Source of the DNA: VBWE01 sp943372645
GTDB lineage: Bacteria; Bacteroidota; Bacteroidia; Palsa-965
NCBI GenBank assembly: GCA_943372645.1
Contig: CALRZN010000002.1
Coordinates: 124,001-188,000 of the forward strand
Reading direction: 5' to 3'
DNA: 64,000 nt
The stretch's first letter is position 1. Each line of letters begins with the position of its first letter. A model generated the notes under the pieces. That model saw only the letters and a program-made list of their open reading frames with translations, did not search any database and was not told the origin of the DNA. Positions 35,501-42,844 of the stretch are shown here, one piece after another. A program made the translations under genes and the position numbers.

Positions 35501-36851
35501 CGCAACCGCTGAAAAGAACCGTGCCCGAGCCCGGTTTGAAAATCAGATCGTGAATATCAGCATGCACATAAGGCGTTCCGTTTGCACCGTACCAGTGTGC
35601 GCTGATGTTCCAGTTATAGCCGCCGTCGCCGGAATACCAGATGTTTACTCCGCCCACAGCCACCGCATCCGGATCTGTTGGTGAAGCCGCTACCGAAAGG
35701 GTGTACCAGGCCTGCCCGTCGCTGTCGCCGCCGTTCACATCCCAGCCAAGCAGGTTGGGCGTGGTGGCCGTCAGTGAAAACGAAAGACCGGTATCTGTTG
35801 AACGATACATGCCCATAAAACCCTGGTTACCGGAAGAACCTGCAACGAGATAAACGACCTGATCGTCGGCCGGTGTTACTGCGATGGCCAGGCGCGAAAC
35901 CAGTTGCGAAGAGGGCGTTCCGGCGGTGATTGCCGTCCACGTGCCGCCCGAATTGTTGGAGCGGTAAAAACGTTGTCCGCAGGCATACAGCGTGTGCGGA
36001 TCGGCCGGGTTAAATTCCATATCGGTTACGCTGATGCCGGAAATCTGCGACCAGGAGGTTCCGCCATCGAGCGTTTTGTAAATCCCGTTGTTTGTACCAG
36101 CATATAACGTCTGCGCGTTTGTCGGATCCATCAGCAGGCGATAGATGCGGCGCGATTGTGCGGGCGTCCACGCCAGTGTGGTGGGGTTCCAGGTGAGGCC
36201 GCCGTCAGTGCTTTTTAATACGCCGATGCTGTACGTATCGCCCGCATCGTTATCGCCGGTGGCGAGATACATCACCTGCGGGTTGGTATAATCAATGCAC
36301 AGGTCGCTGCAACCGATGACGGACAAAAAATCGTTGTTGTTGGTCCAGGTTCCGCCGCCGTCAGTGGTTTTCCAGAGGCCGCCGGCCGGGGCGCAGGCAT
36401 AAATCACATCGCTGTTTACCGGGTCAAATCGTACGGCGTTAATACGGCCCGCACCGCCGAACGATGTGGGTGCGCCAATGGGACCGAGTTCATTCCATGA
36501 AAAATTAGAGCGTGGCGCGCGCATGCGTGCGGCAGCATCCGGGTTTTGTGCCAGGTACTCCTGGAAATGGCGGTAGTTGTTGGATGGCAGTGTAAGGTCG
36601 CCCGAAGGATAAACGCGGGGCTCCATAAAATATTCCCAGCGTTTGAAGTGTTCCCACGGCCCTTCTGCTTCGCGGCCCCGGCGGTTTGCGCGGCGATTTT
36701 CATCGCGGCGTTCTTCGCTGTAAAAAGCATCGCGCACGGTGTAAAAATTGGCCTGCGGATTAAGCCAGGTTTTCAGCCATTGCTGTGCAGCGGCAATTTC
36801 AGGTAAACAAAGCAGCAGCGCAGCTGCATAAAGGATGCGTAACTTTTTCAT
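32580..36851 (-). CDS. T9SS type A secreted BNR/sortilin-like and PKD multidomain protein
   Basis: The 1423-aa protein has a signal peptide ending at EIAAAQ. A short N-terminal module carries FKRWEYFMEPRVYPSGD, also found in the giant paralogue at 42845. A long stretch of BNR/Asp-box (sortilin-type) repeats follows (about 95-760; KSTDGGLTWNP, KTLDGGTSWSQ, RSDDGGQTWGG). Then come a PKD domain (about 765-845), a jelly-roll-like segment (about 850-1010), a second PKD (about 1015-1100) and three Ig-like segments. The C-terminal type A sorting domain has ISPNPGEGLFRLSFEL and PAGTYLLQFETDE. This looks like a large surface protein for glycan or protein binding. It is the last gene before the nuo operon in the same orientation, but lies downstream of its own long leader. 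Confidence 0.88.
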   Translation of the reverse strand: MKKLRILYAAALLLCLPEIAAAQQWLKTWLNPQANFYTVRDAFYSEERRDENRRANRRGREAEGPWEHFKRWEYFMEPRVYPSGDLTLPSNNYRHFQEYLAQNPDAAARMRAPRSNFSWNELGPIGAPTSFGGAGRINAVRFDPVNSDVIYACAPAGGLWKTTDGGGTWTNNNDFLSVIGCSDLCIDYTNPQVMYLATGDNDAGDTYSIGVLKSTDGGLTWNPTTLAWTPAQSRRIYRLLMDPTNAQTLYAGTNNGIYKTLDGGTSWSQISGISVTDMEFNPADPHTLYACGQRFYRSNNSGGTWTAITAGTPSSQLVSRLAIAVTPADDQVVYLVAGSSGNQGFMGMYRSTDTGLSFSLTATTPNLLGWDVNGGDSDGQAWYTLSVAASPTDPDAVAVGGVNIWYSGDGGYNWNISAHWYGANGTPYVHADIHDLIFKPGSGTVLFSGCDGGVFHTTNLGASWNDISGNMGIAQIYRFGLSASTAGKIITGHQDNGTNFMNGTAWDRVIGGDGMDCFIDWSDDNTMYGELYYGAFNRSDDGGQTWGGITNGLTGNAGWVTPWTQDPEDPNTLYAGYTQIFKSTDRGDNWSQLGTAPSGSTFVDIVVAPSDNNVIVAATPYNLVRTNDGGQTWLNVTTGLPTSSAAITRVAVSAYDANKMWVTFSGYAAAAKVFVTNNGGVTWSNISAGLPNLPVNCVAYMPGTSCDAVFVGCDVGVYAFNGSTWIPYFNGLAHAPVFDIEIFKPTWKLRVATYGRGVWECAIDTTLFAPRADFTAGSTLLCPGQSVTFTDQSTFNLSSWSWIMPGATPAFSNAQNPTVTYSTPGIYPVTLIAANTQGSDTKAQTNYIYVGATQPAPLSEGFVSSVFLPAGWSAAENNSLNEYWKRSATVGHNSSESAVFNNYNNALNGGTADLRTSMLNFSAQNNLSLQFDVAYCRYNNTRSDTLQVLVSTDCGQTFTQVYLKGGTNLSTKSDQTSAFTPTNNQWRTETVSLAAYNGSPSLLIAFRNRGHHGQFLYIDNINITGTPTGLPVAQFFASPPNVCLNAPVTFTDLSAGAPNAWSWSFPGANTTASTAQNPAGISWSVPGMYNVQLIATNVNGSDTLTQTINVLPAPAADAGADTTICNATVFQLGASGGIAYQWQPFNFLSNPGIATPLVQLTSARTYTVTVTDSSGCTAVDSVHLLLHPIHSFSVSGPINICSGDTTLLVCSDSTLSYVWNYLPTIFPLTGDSVYVSPMSNTPYIVTGTDSNGCVVTVQRSVSTYPAVNAPVITVNGNVLTSSAITGNQWYLNNVAIPGATAQTYTVLQQGYYTVIVTNNVGCTSLASAAIIVSVQQLADNPVLLQISPNPGEGLFRLSFELASAQHCRVRVFNLPGQEILAQDFGLCSGPQNREISLEKQPAGTYLLQFETDELRITRRVVIK

Positions 36852-36950
36852 TCGGTTCTGTTTCGGGCGGGCACAAAATACGCATCATTTGGGGTTCAGG
36901 CAATTGCCGATTGGCCGGAAATAGGGTTTTATTGGGATTGGGGCAACTCC

Positions 36951-36984
36951 GCGGGACACATCCGACGTGTCGGACATGTCCCGC
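36951..36984. repeat. 34-bp quasi-palindrome
   Basis: GCGGGACA (36951-36958) and TGTCCCGC (36977-36984) form an 8-bp outer stem around CCGAC/GTCGG with small internal loops. On the plus strand it is followed by TATTTTG, so it can also look terminator-like, although both flanking genes are on the minus strand. It probably belongs to an interspersed extragenic palindrome family. Confidence 0.6.
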
Positions 36985-37007
36985 AACTATTTTGTTAAAC
37001 CGGGATC

Positions 37008-37068
37008 CATCGCGGATTAACTATTTCAACGGTTGTGGTTTTTTAGCGTTTCAGTTCCCACAACCAGG
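37008..37068 (-). pseudogene. Remnant copy of the 3' end of the WG-repeat gene
   Basis: The 61 bp at 37008-37068 match 37093-37153 at 54 of 61 positions. The second copy covers the last codons and stop of the WG-repeat gene. The upstream copy, read on the minus strand, encodes WLWELKR followed by a stop in the same frame as the WLWALKR end of the intact gene. The duplicated block also includes the 22-35 nt after the stop. It looks like the decayed tail of a second WG-repeat gene, or a local 85-bp tandem duplication. Confidence 0.6.
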
Positions 37069-37127
37069 GGTCTTGGGTCCGGATCCGCGACGCATCGCGG
37101 ATTAACAACTTCAATGGTCGTGATTTT

Positions 37128-40100
37128 TTAACGTTTCAGTGCCCACAACCAGGTGCCATCGGTTTTCATATACCCGATCTGCCTGCCGCTGCGGATGCAG
37201 AAGATTTGCCGGTTTACCTGCTTAATTTCATCGGCGATGGGATAGATGAGCTGGTGCGCGTTGCGGTCAACCACACCGAAAAACTGGTTCTGCTGGAATA
37301 CGGCCATGGGCCCGTTAAAATCACCGATGCGTTCGAGGCGGGGTTCAATTACGTACATGCCCTGGCGGTTGATCATGCCCCAGCCAGATGTTGTTCGTAC
37401 GCGGGCAACACCGGCTGAAAAATCCATGCCTTCGGTAAACGTTTTTCCGAACAGCGTGCGGCCTTCGGTGTTAATGTAATAGCATTTGCCATAACTTTCA
37501 GTAACAAACGCAAGGCCTTCTGCAAACGGATTGGCTTTTGATCCGGCCGGCAACTCAATCAGCAGCTTGCCCTGCATATCAATAAAGCCGGTGAAATTTT
37601 TTGCAACCACAAAGGCTTTGCCTGCAACAAATTTTCCCGCTGCAATGTACTTCGGTTCGTGTACCCACGCACCGGCATTATTGATATAACCCCACCGCCC
37701 GGCTTTTTTCACTGCTGCTGTTCCTTCGCTGAAGGGCACCACGGCCGAAAACTGCGGCGCAATTTCCCAGGCCCCGGAACGATTGATGAATCCCCATTTA
37801 CCCTCGTACTGTGCCGCACACAGCTCTTCCGCAAATTCACCCACGCGGCCCAGTTTTATTTTCTGCCTCCAGTTGCCGTTTGCATCTACGATTCCGGCAT
37901 ATTGTTTTTTACGCACCAGGAAAAGCGAATCGCCCGAAAAACGTTTTACGGCATGATACACCGGCTTCAGTATCCAGTTGCCGGAAGCATCGGTTAATCC
38001 CAGTCCTTTTTTGCCTTTTACAATGCGTTTGTCGCCGATGAAACCGGTGATGCGTTGGTTTTTTTCAAAAGGCAGTTCGTTGCCTGAAGCATCCAGCACC
38101 AGCGTTTTTCCCTGCAGACGCGCAAACGAACAGCCGTCGGTAAAAGGTGTAACCGATTCGTATTTACATTCGGCAATGGTGTTGCCGGCGGGATCAATAA
38201 AACCCCACTTCCCTCTTTTTTTCACGGCCGCAAGTCCTTCGCTGAACGGTTTTGCATCGTTGTACTCCATCGCTATCACCACGTTGCCCATGCTGTCTGC
38301 ATAGCCCCAGCGCCCGTCTTTTTTCACGCCTGCGAGGCCTTCGCTGAAGGGCTGGCATTTTTCGTACGATGCACTTACAGTGATTTCGCCGCTGCGGTTT
38401 ACAAATCCCTGCCGCGGATTGAACTGCTCCACGAGGTACAGGCTTTTATTCTCCGGGCTGATGTAACCGATTTTGCTGTACACGGGCTCTATTTTAAATT
38501 TTTCGCCGTACAGTTTGTCTTCATACGCCACGCCCCATTTCCCGTTTTTGCACACAATGCCCTGCCCGTCAAAATAGGTGCGTGCGCCATCGTATTTCGG
38601 TGAAAGCATAAAGCCGCCCTGTGGATTAATAAAACACCAGCCCGCTTTTTCGAGCCGGATCTTTTTTCCGTAAACGGCGTTGGGTGTACGAAAATCGGAG
38701 ATTCGGAAACCAAAATCGCTGAGCATGTTGTACAGTGAACAGGTAGCGCTGTCGCGCGAGGTTACATTGCGCCATGTTCCACCAAGCGCAACGCGGGAAA
38801 CATTTTCTACGGGGTCTTCAAAATAGCTAACCGGGTAAAATGCATCCGGACGGTCGAGGTATAAAAATCCCGGCAGGCCGTCTTCGCGGATGCAGCGGAT
38901 AATTCCTGTGAGGCGTTTGTCGGTAAGATCATCCATACGGATGGCGCTGTACTTTACCGGTACGATAAAGCGCAGGTGGCGTTTGTCATACACCCCGTAC
39001 CGGTAATCGGACGTGAGCGGTTTGCCGTCAATGTACACCACATTGCTTTTTATGCGGCGCTGCACCACGGTATAACCGAGCTGCGGGTATTCCACGATAT
39101 CTGTAAAAATGGGTTTGATCAGCGTATCGTCCGTTGCCGAGTTGCGCAATCCCCAGCGGCCGGTGCGTGATACATAAAACCATTGGATGGTGTCCTGCGG
39201 CTGCGCAATGACCGGCGGCGGCGCGGGTGCTGTATTATCAACGGTATAGCTGCGTGCACCACTGCCGATGCGTATGGTTTTCAAATCCGCATACACATTG
39301 TTATCCACCAGGTTTCCGTTGGCATCCAGTTCAATAATGGTTACTGCGCCTGCTTTTGTTTTTACGCGGATGGTTTGTTTGTTGATTGTTATTGAATCAT
39401 CGCATGGCTGCACCAGCATTACACCACTTCTGTTTATTATGCCACAGCCTTTGTTCGTGTACACGCGGCCAAATCCTTTCCGGAAAGTTGCAAAGCCATC
39501 ATACAACGCCCCGGTTACAATTTTTCCGTCGAGGTTCAGTAATCCTGCTTTGCCGTTACGTGTATATTGCCAGGTATTGGTTTCGAGCGGGCGAAGGTCA
39601 TCAAACTGCGGAGTGAAAATAATTTTTCCGCTGGTGTCCATCAGCCCGAACAGGCTGTCTTTGCGGGTTAGAAGAATGCGGTTGTCCATGCGGATATAAT
39701 CATTGTACACACAACCGGCAATTTGTTTTGCGCTGGCAATATTTACGAGCGCCGCGCTGCTGTCGCACTGCAGAATTACAAATCGTCCGCTCAGCATGCG
39801 GTACGAAAGCCATTCGGGATTAAAGAGCACGCTGCCATCCAGTTTTTTGCCGCCCCAGCGGTTGCCGATGCGATAAAAAATAACGGAGTCGTTTGTGCGA
39901 AACACGTCATCGCAAACGGCATCGAGCAGCACGGGGTTGTTTTTTCCGCGCAGGGAAACAACGCCTATTTTGTCTTTGATTTCAAAACGCAGCAATACGC
40001 CCATGTAAATGTATCCGGTGTCGGCAATGGCGGGCAGCAATATGTTTCCGCGTTTGCCGGCAAACCCCCAGAGTGTATCCTTGCGGAATGCAAACACGCG

Positions 40101-40469
40101 CCGGTCGATGCGCCGCACTTCGTGAAAATCGGCGGGCAGCACCGTTTCGCCATTCAGTAAACGTATTCCCCACAGCCCGTTTTCCTGGAATGCAAACGTG
40201 GAATCGTCGAGCTGCTCGAGCATGGTGGTCCCTTTAAACTGCACCAGCTTGCCGCTTTTATTCACCAGCCCGGCGTTGCCGTTGAGCACCACCACTGCAT
40301 GCTGTTCCCCGAAAAACGAGGCCCAATCAAACTGCGGCGCAATTACTACGCTCCCGGTTGTATCAATGTACCCCCACTTCCCGTCCACTTTCACGGGAAA
40401 GAGTTGCTGCGCGTTGCCATAACGCCCGGCCAGCAGCAATACGATTAATATGATCGTGCGGGGGAACAT
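37128..40469 (-). CDS. Exported WG-repeat protein
   Basis: The 1113-aa protein has a signal peptide (MFPRTIILIVLLLAGRYGNAQ). It is built almost wholly of WG repeats: about twenty-four units ending in motifs such as KWGYIDTTG, LWGFAGKRG, RWGYADSMG, KWGFINRSG and GWGMINRQG. There is no T9SS sorting domain, so it is probably periplasmic or on the inner face of the outer membrane. WG repeats form beta-propeller-like structures; no enzymatic motif is visible. It lies 11 nt after the 458-aa lipoprotein gene and is likely co-transcribed with it. Confidence 0.85.
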   Translation of the reverse strand: MFPRTIILIVLLLAGRYGNAQQLFPVKVDGKWGYIDTTGSVVIAPQFDWASFFGEQHAVVVLNGNAGLVNKSGKLVQFKGTTMLEQLDDSTFAFQENGLWGIRLLNGETVLPADFHEVRRIDRRVFAFRKDTLWGFAGKRGNILLPAIADTGYIYMGVLLRFEIKDKIGVVSLRGKNNPVLLDAVCDDVFRTNDSVIFYRIGNRWGGKKLDGSVLFNPEWLSYRMLSGRFVILQCDSSAALVNIASAKQIAGCVYNDYIRMDNRILLTRKDSLFGLMDTSGKIIFTPQFDDLRPLETNTWQYTRNGKAGLLNLDGKIVTGALYDGFATFRKGFGRVYTNKGCGIINRSGVMLVQPCDDSITINKQTIRVKTKAGAVTIIELDANGNLVDNNVYADLKTIRIGSGARSYTVDNTAPAPPPVIAQPQDTIQWFYVSRTGRWGLRNSATDDTLIKPIFTDIVEYPQLGYTVVQRRIKSNVVYIDGKPLTSDYRYGVYDKRHLRFIVPVKYSAIRMDDLTDKRLTGIIRCIREDGLPGFLYLDRPDAFYPVSYFEDPVENVSRVALGGTWRNVTSRDSATCSLYNMLSDFGFRISDFRTPNAVYGKKIRLEKAGWCFINPQGGFMLSPKYDGARTYFDGQGIVCKNGKWGVAYEDKLYGEKFKIEPVYSKIGYISPENKSLYLVEQFNPRQGFVNRSGEITVSASYEKCQPFSEGLAGVKKDGRWGYADSMGNVVIAMEYNDAKPFSEGLAAVKKRGKWGFIDPAGNTIAECKYESVTPFTDGCSFARLQGKTLVLDASGNELPFEKNQRITGFIGDKRIVKGKKGLGLTDASGNWILKPVYHAVKRFSGDSLFLVRKKQYAGIVDANGNWRQKIKLGRVGEFAEELCAAQYEGKWGFINRSGAWEIAPQFSAVVPFSEGTAAVKKAGRWGYINNAGAWVHEPKYIAAGKFVAGKAFVVAKNFTGFIDMQGKLLIELPAGSKANPFAEGLAFVTESYGKCYYINTEGRTLFGKTFTEGMDFSAGVARVRTTSGWGMINRQGMYVIEPRLERIGDFNGPMAVFQQNQFFGVVDRNAHQLIYPIADEIKQVNRQIFCIRSGRQIGYMKTDGTWLWALKR

Positions 40470-40480
40470 GCCTGTTGCGG

Positions 40481-41857
40481 TTAAAGTTCGTTGATAATGA
40501 ACTGGAGGTCTTCAATATTTTCAATCACAGTCTGGCGTGGCTGAAATGTGATGGAAATGCGTTCGGAAGATGCGCTCATCGCCGCTTTGCGGAAATCGGC
40601 GGCCGAAACAACGGCCACTTTATTTGTTCCCGGAAGTATGGCGATCATTTTATTTATTTCGCTTTCGCTGTACACAATGCGGTCGCCAGTACCATCGAAA
40701 CGGATCGGAATTTTTTGTGCTCCGGCCAGCAGGAACACACGCACCTTTCCCGGTGATTCATCAAACGCATCAATATTAAAATTGTACGATGCTTTTGTGC
40801 GCACAACGGCCGGCATGTTGTTGTAGCGGTCGCAGTTGTAAATGCCGAAATAATCGATGCTTACGCTGCGCTGGTACGGACCATAATTCATGGTTGCGGC
40901 CATGGCCCTGCGCGCTGAATCGGCCTGCTGATATTCGCGTTTTTTGAGTGCAAATTTCCGGCGGGCTTTTTCCAGGTTGTTGCCGCTGAGTACCGGCTTA
41001 ACAATGGTTTCGTATGTCTTTTTCGGATTGCGCAGGCGCATGCGGTAGGTCATTTTTACGGCGTTTTCCTGTTCAATGCTTACGCCGGTCCAACGCTCGG
41101 TATACACCCAATCCGGTGTTTCCGCGGTTTCCGGATTACGGGTATCCGACGCTTTTGCGGCCTGCCACACAATGCCGTTGTAGCCCTCCAGTTCCGGGTA
41201 GTTGTCATAATTCATATCGAGTTCAAATACGCGCGATTTTCCGTCATACGGCAGGGGTTCTGCGGGTTGCGGGGGCAGCGGTTTTTGCTCATCCAGCGCG
41301 GCTTTCAGCACCTGATTTTCAGCAGCGGGAAGGCTTTTTGTTTTTTCAACCCATTTGTTTTTTTCCTTGTCGAGCACATAAAAATTAAAGTTGTTCTCGT
41401 CGCGGTACGAAGCGATATCTACTTTCACCGGTGTTCCCTTTTTGATAAACACGGGGTTGTTTCCTGTTGCAGTAGCAGCTCCGATTTCGAACATGCCTGC
41501 GGTTTCAAAATCTTTTGTTACGCCGGCCGAATCATAGGTCATCATAATTCCGGAAGCAATGATGTCAGCTGCTTTCTGAAATTCGCGGTAGCTGATGTTC
41601 ACCTTACCGGTAACCGGGTTTCCGCCTGCATCAACCAGCGCCCCCGCGGGAATATAAATGCGCGAGCCGGTGGGTGTGCTGATGGTGTCGCCGCGCTCCG
41701 GATCAATTTCAAAATTATTTTTTGCTACATCCGCATTCCGGAAGGGCGGATCAACAGCAAGTGCCTGGGCTTTTTTTCCACCGGCAGAGCAGCCGGCCAG
41801 TATGATCATGCTTCCTGCAAGCAGAACAGCAACAGATAAACGGTTAACGGGTTTCAT
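40481..41857 (-). CDS. Lipoprotein of unknown function
   Basis: The 458-aa protein has a lipoprotein signal peptide with lipobox LAGC (Cys about 23). The N-terminal half contains TPTGSRIYIPAGALVDAGGNPVTGKVNISYREFQ and IGAATATGNNPVFIKKGTPVKVDIAS, resembling ZU5-like beta-sandwich modules seen in Bacteroidota lipoproteins. The C-terminal half has mixed alpha/beta character with a coiled region (LEKARRKFALKKREYQQADSARRA). I do not recognise a specific family. It forms an operon with the WG-repeat gene, suggesting a joint envelope role. Confidence 0.7.
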   Translation of the reverse strand: MKPVNRLSVAVLLAGSMIILAGCSAGGKKAQALAVDPPFRNADVAKNNFEIDPERGDTISTPTGSRIYIPAGALVDAGGNPVTGKVNISYREFQKAADIIASGIMMTYDSAGVTKDFETAGMFEIGAATATGNNPVFIKKGTPVKVDIASYRDENNFNFYVLDKEKNKWVEKTKSLPAAENQVLKAALDEQKPLPPQPAEPLPYDGKSRVFELDMNYDNYPELEGYNGIVWQAAKASDTRNPETAETPDWVYTERWTGVSIEQENAVKMTYRMRLRNPKKTYETIVKPVLSGNNLEKARRKFALKKREYQQADSARRAMAATMNYGPYQRSVSIDYFGIYNCDRYNNMPAVVRTKASYNFNIDAFDESPGKVRVFLLAGAQKIPIRFDGTGDRIVYSESEINKMIAILPGTNKVAVVSAADFRKAAMSASSERISITFQPRQTVIENIEDLQFIINEL

Positions 41858-41935
41858 TTTTTTTGCGTTTTTCAGGTTAATACACCGGGCTGTTATCAGG
41901 TAACCCCGGGCAGTTAAATTTTTAGCGGGAAGACA

Positions 41936-42694
41936 TTATTCCCGGCGTACAGTACAATACGAGAGCGCGAATCCGGTTCTTATCTGCCCGGTCTGCATGA
42001 GGCGCTGCGTGTCCGGCACAAGTATGATGCATCTGAATTCCTTTTCCGTTACAGGTTGACGTAAGCGCACGTGGTTTTTGCCGTACCTGATGTTAAACGT
42101 ATCGGGCACCGTTCCTTTCGGTGGGGCAAAAGCAGTATCCAGGTTTCCGGCAACCAGCTTCAGGGTTTGGTTTTGCGGGCAGCGTAATTCTAAAAAAAGG
42201 ATGGTATCGCTTACACTGGCCCGGTAATACAGGCAGGCGTCCTTTCGCAGATCAGGCAAGCCGCCGGGTAAAAAATCAATATACTGAACGAGTACAATGC
42301 CGCCATCAAAACCGGATTTTTCCCACCTGCGGTATTGCACCGGGTCGCCGGCTTCATTAAACACGATGCGATCGTTAACCCGGTCATCCGAATAATTTGC
42401 GAGGTAACGCAACGACCCGTCTGCATAATAACCGGAAGCTGTTCCCTGCGCATATCCTTTATGGTATGGTATTTTATCGCTCAGTTTTCCGGCCGAATCG
42501 TATTCGTAAACGGTATCGTGCTTTAATCCGTTCAGGGTCTGGTATTTTACCCGGACAACCCCGTTCGGATAACGGTTTTCGCATTGTGCCAGTTGCTCCT
42601 TTTCTGCTACCGGTTCCGGGCTGCTGCATGCCACACCAAAACAACCCATCAATAACCAGGTTCCTTTTTTCAGCAGGTTGTTTGCATTTACCAT
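41936..42694 (-). CDS. YwqK/MORN-like repeat lipoprotein
   Basis: The 252-aa protein has a lipobox FGVAC (Cys about 23) followed by tandem beta-hairpin units of the YwqK/MORN type: YPNGVVRVKYQTLNGLKHDTVYEYDSAGKLSDKIPYHKGYAQGTASGYYADGSLRYLANYS. These repeats are annotated as 'antitoxin YwqK' in databases, but there is no toxin gene nearby, so a structural or surface function is more likely. It lies 78 nt upstream of the 458-aa lipoprotein gene in the same orientation. Confidence 0.7.
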   Translation of the reverse strand: MVNANNLLKKGTWLLMGCFGVACSSPEPVAEKEQLAQCENRYPNGVVRVKYQTLNGLKHDTVYEYDSAGKLSDKIPYHKGYAQGTASGYYADGSLRYLANYSDDRVNDRIVFNEAGDPVQYRRWEKSGFDGGIVLVQYIDFLPGGLPDLRKDACLYYRASVSDTILFLELRCPQNQTLKLVAGNLDTAFAPPKGTVPDTFNIRYGKNHVRLRQPVTEKEFRCIILVPDTQRLMQTGQIRTGFALSYCTVRRE

Positions 42695-42780
42695 GTAGCC
42701 GGTTTGGAAAACGTTTGCTTCATAATGCCGCTTTTTGAAAAAGATAATGCGTTTCTCAAAATAATTCCCGGAAACGCATG

Positions 42781-42817
42781 AAAAAAAAGGCGGCTGACCT
42801 TTTCCGGGTCAGCCGCC
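42781..42817 (-). terminator. Rho-independent terminator of the giant T9SS gene
   Basis: A perfect 11-bp stem GGCGGCTGACC/GGTCAGCCGCC (42789-42799 and 42807-42817) is followed on the minus strand by eight T residues (42788-42781). It is 28 nt downstream of the giant gene's stop codon. Confidence 0.92.
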
Positions 42818-42844
42818 TGCTGTTTCGTGCAATTCAAAAACAGG

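Noticed and set aside
41936..42694. Toxin-antitoxin function for the YwqK-like lipoprotein
   Set aside because: It has a lipoprotein signal peptide and no toxin gene nearby; the database name reflects the repeat type only.
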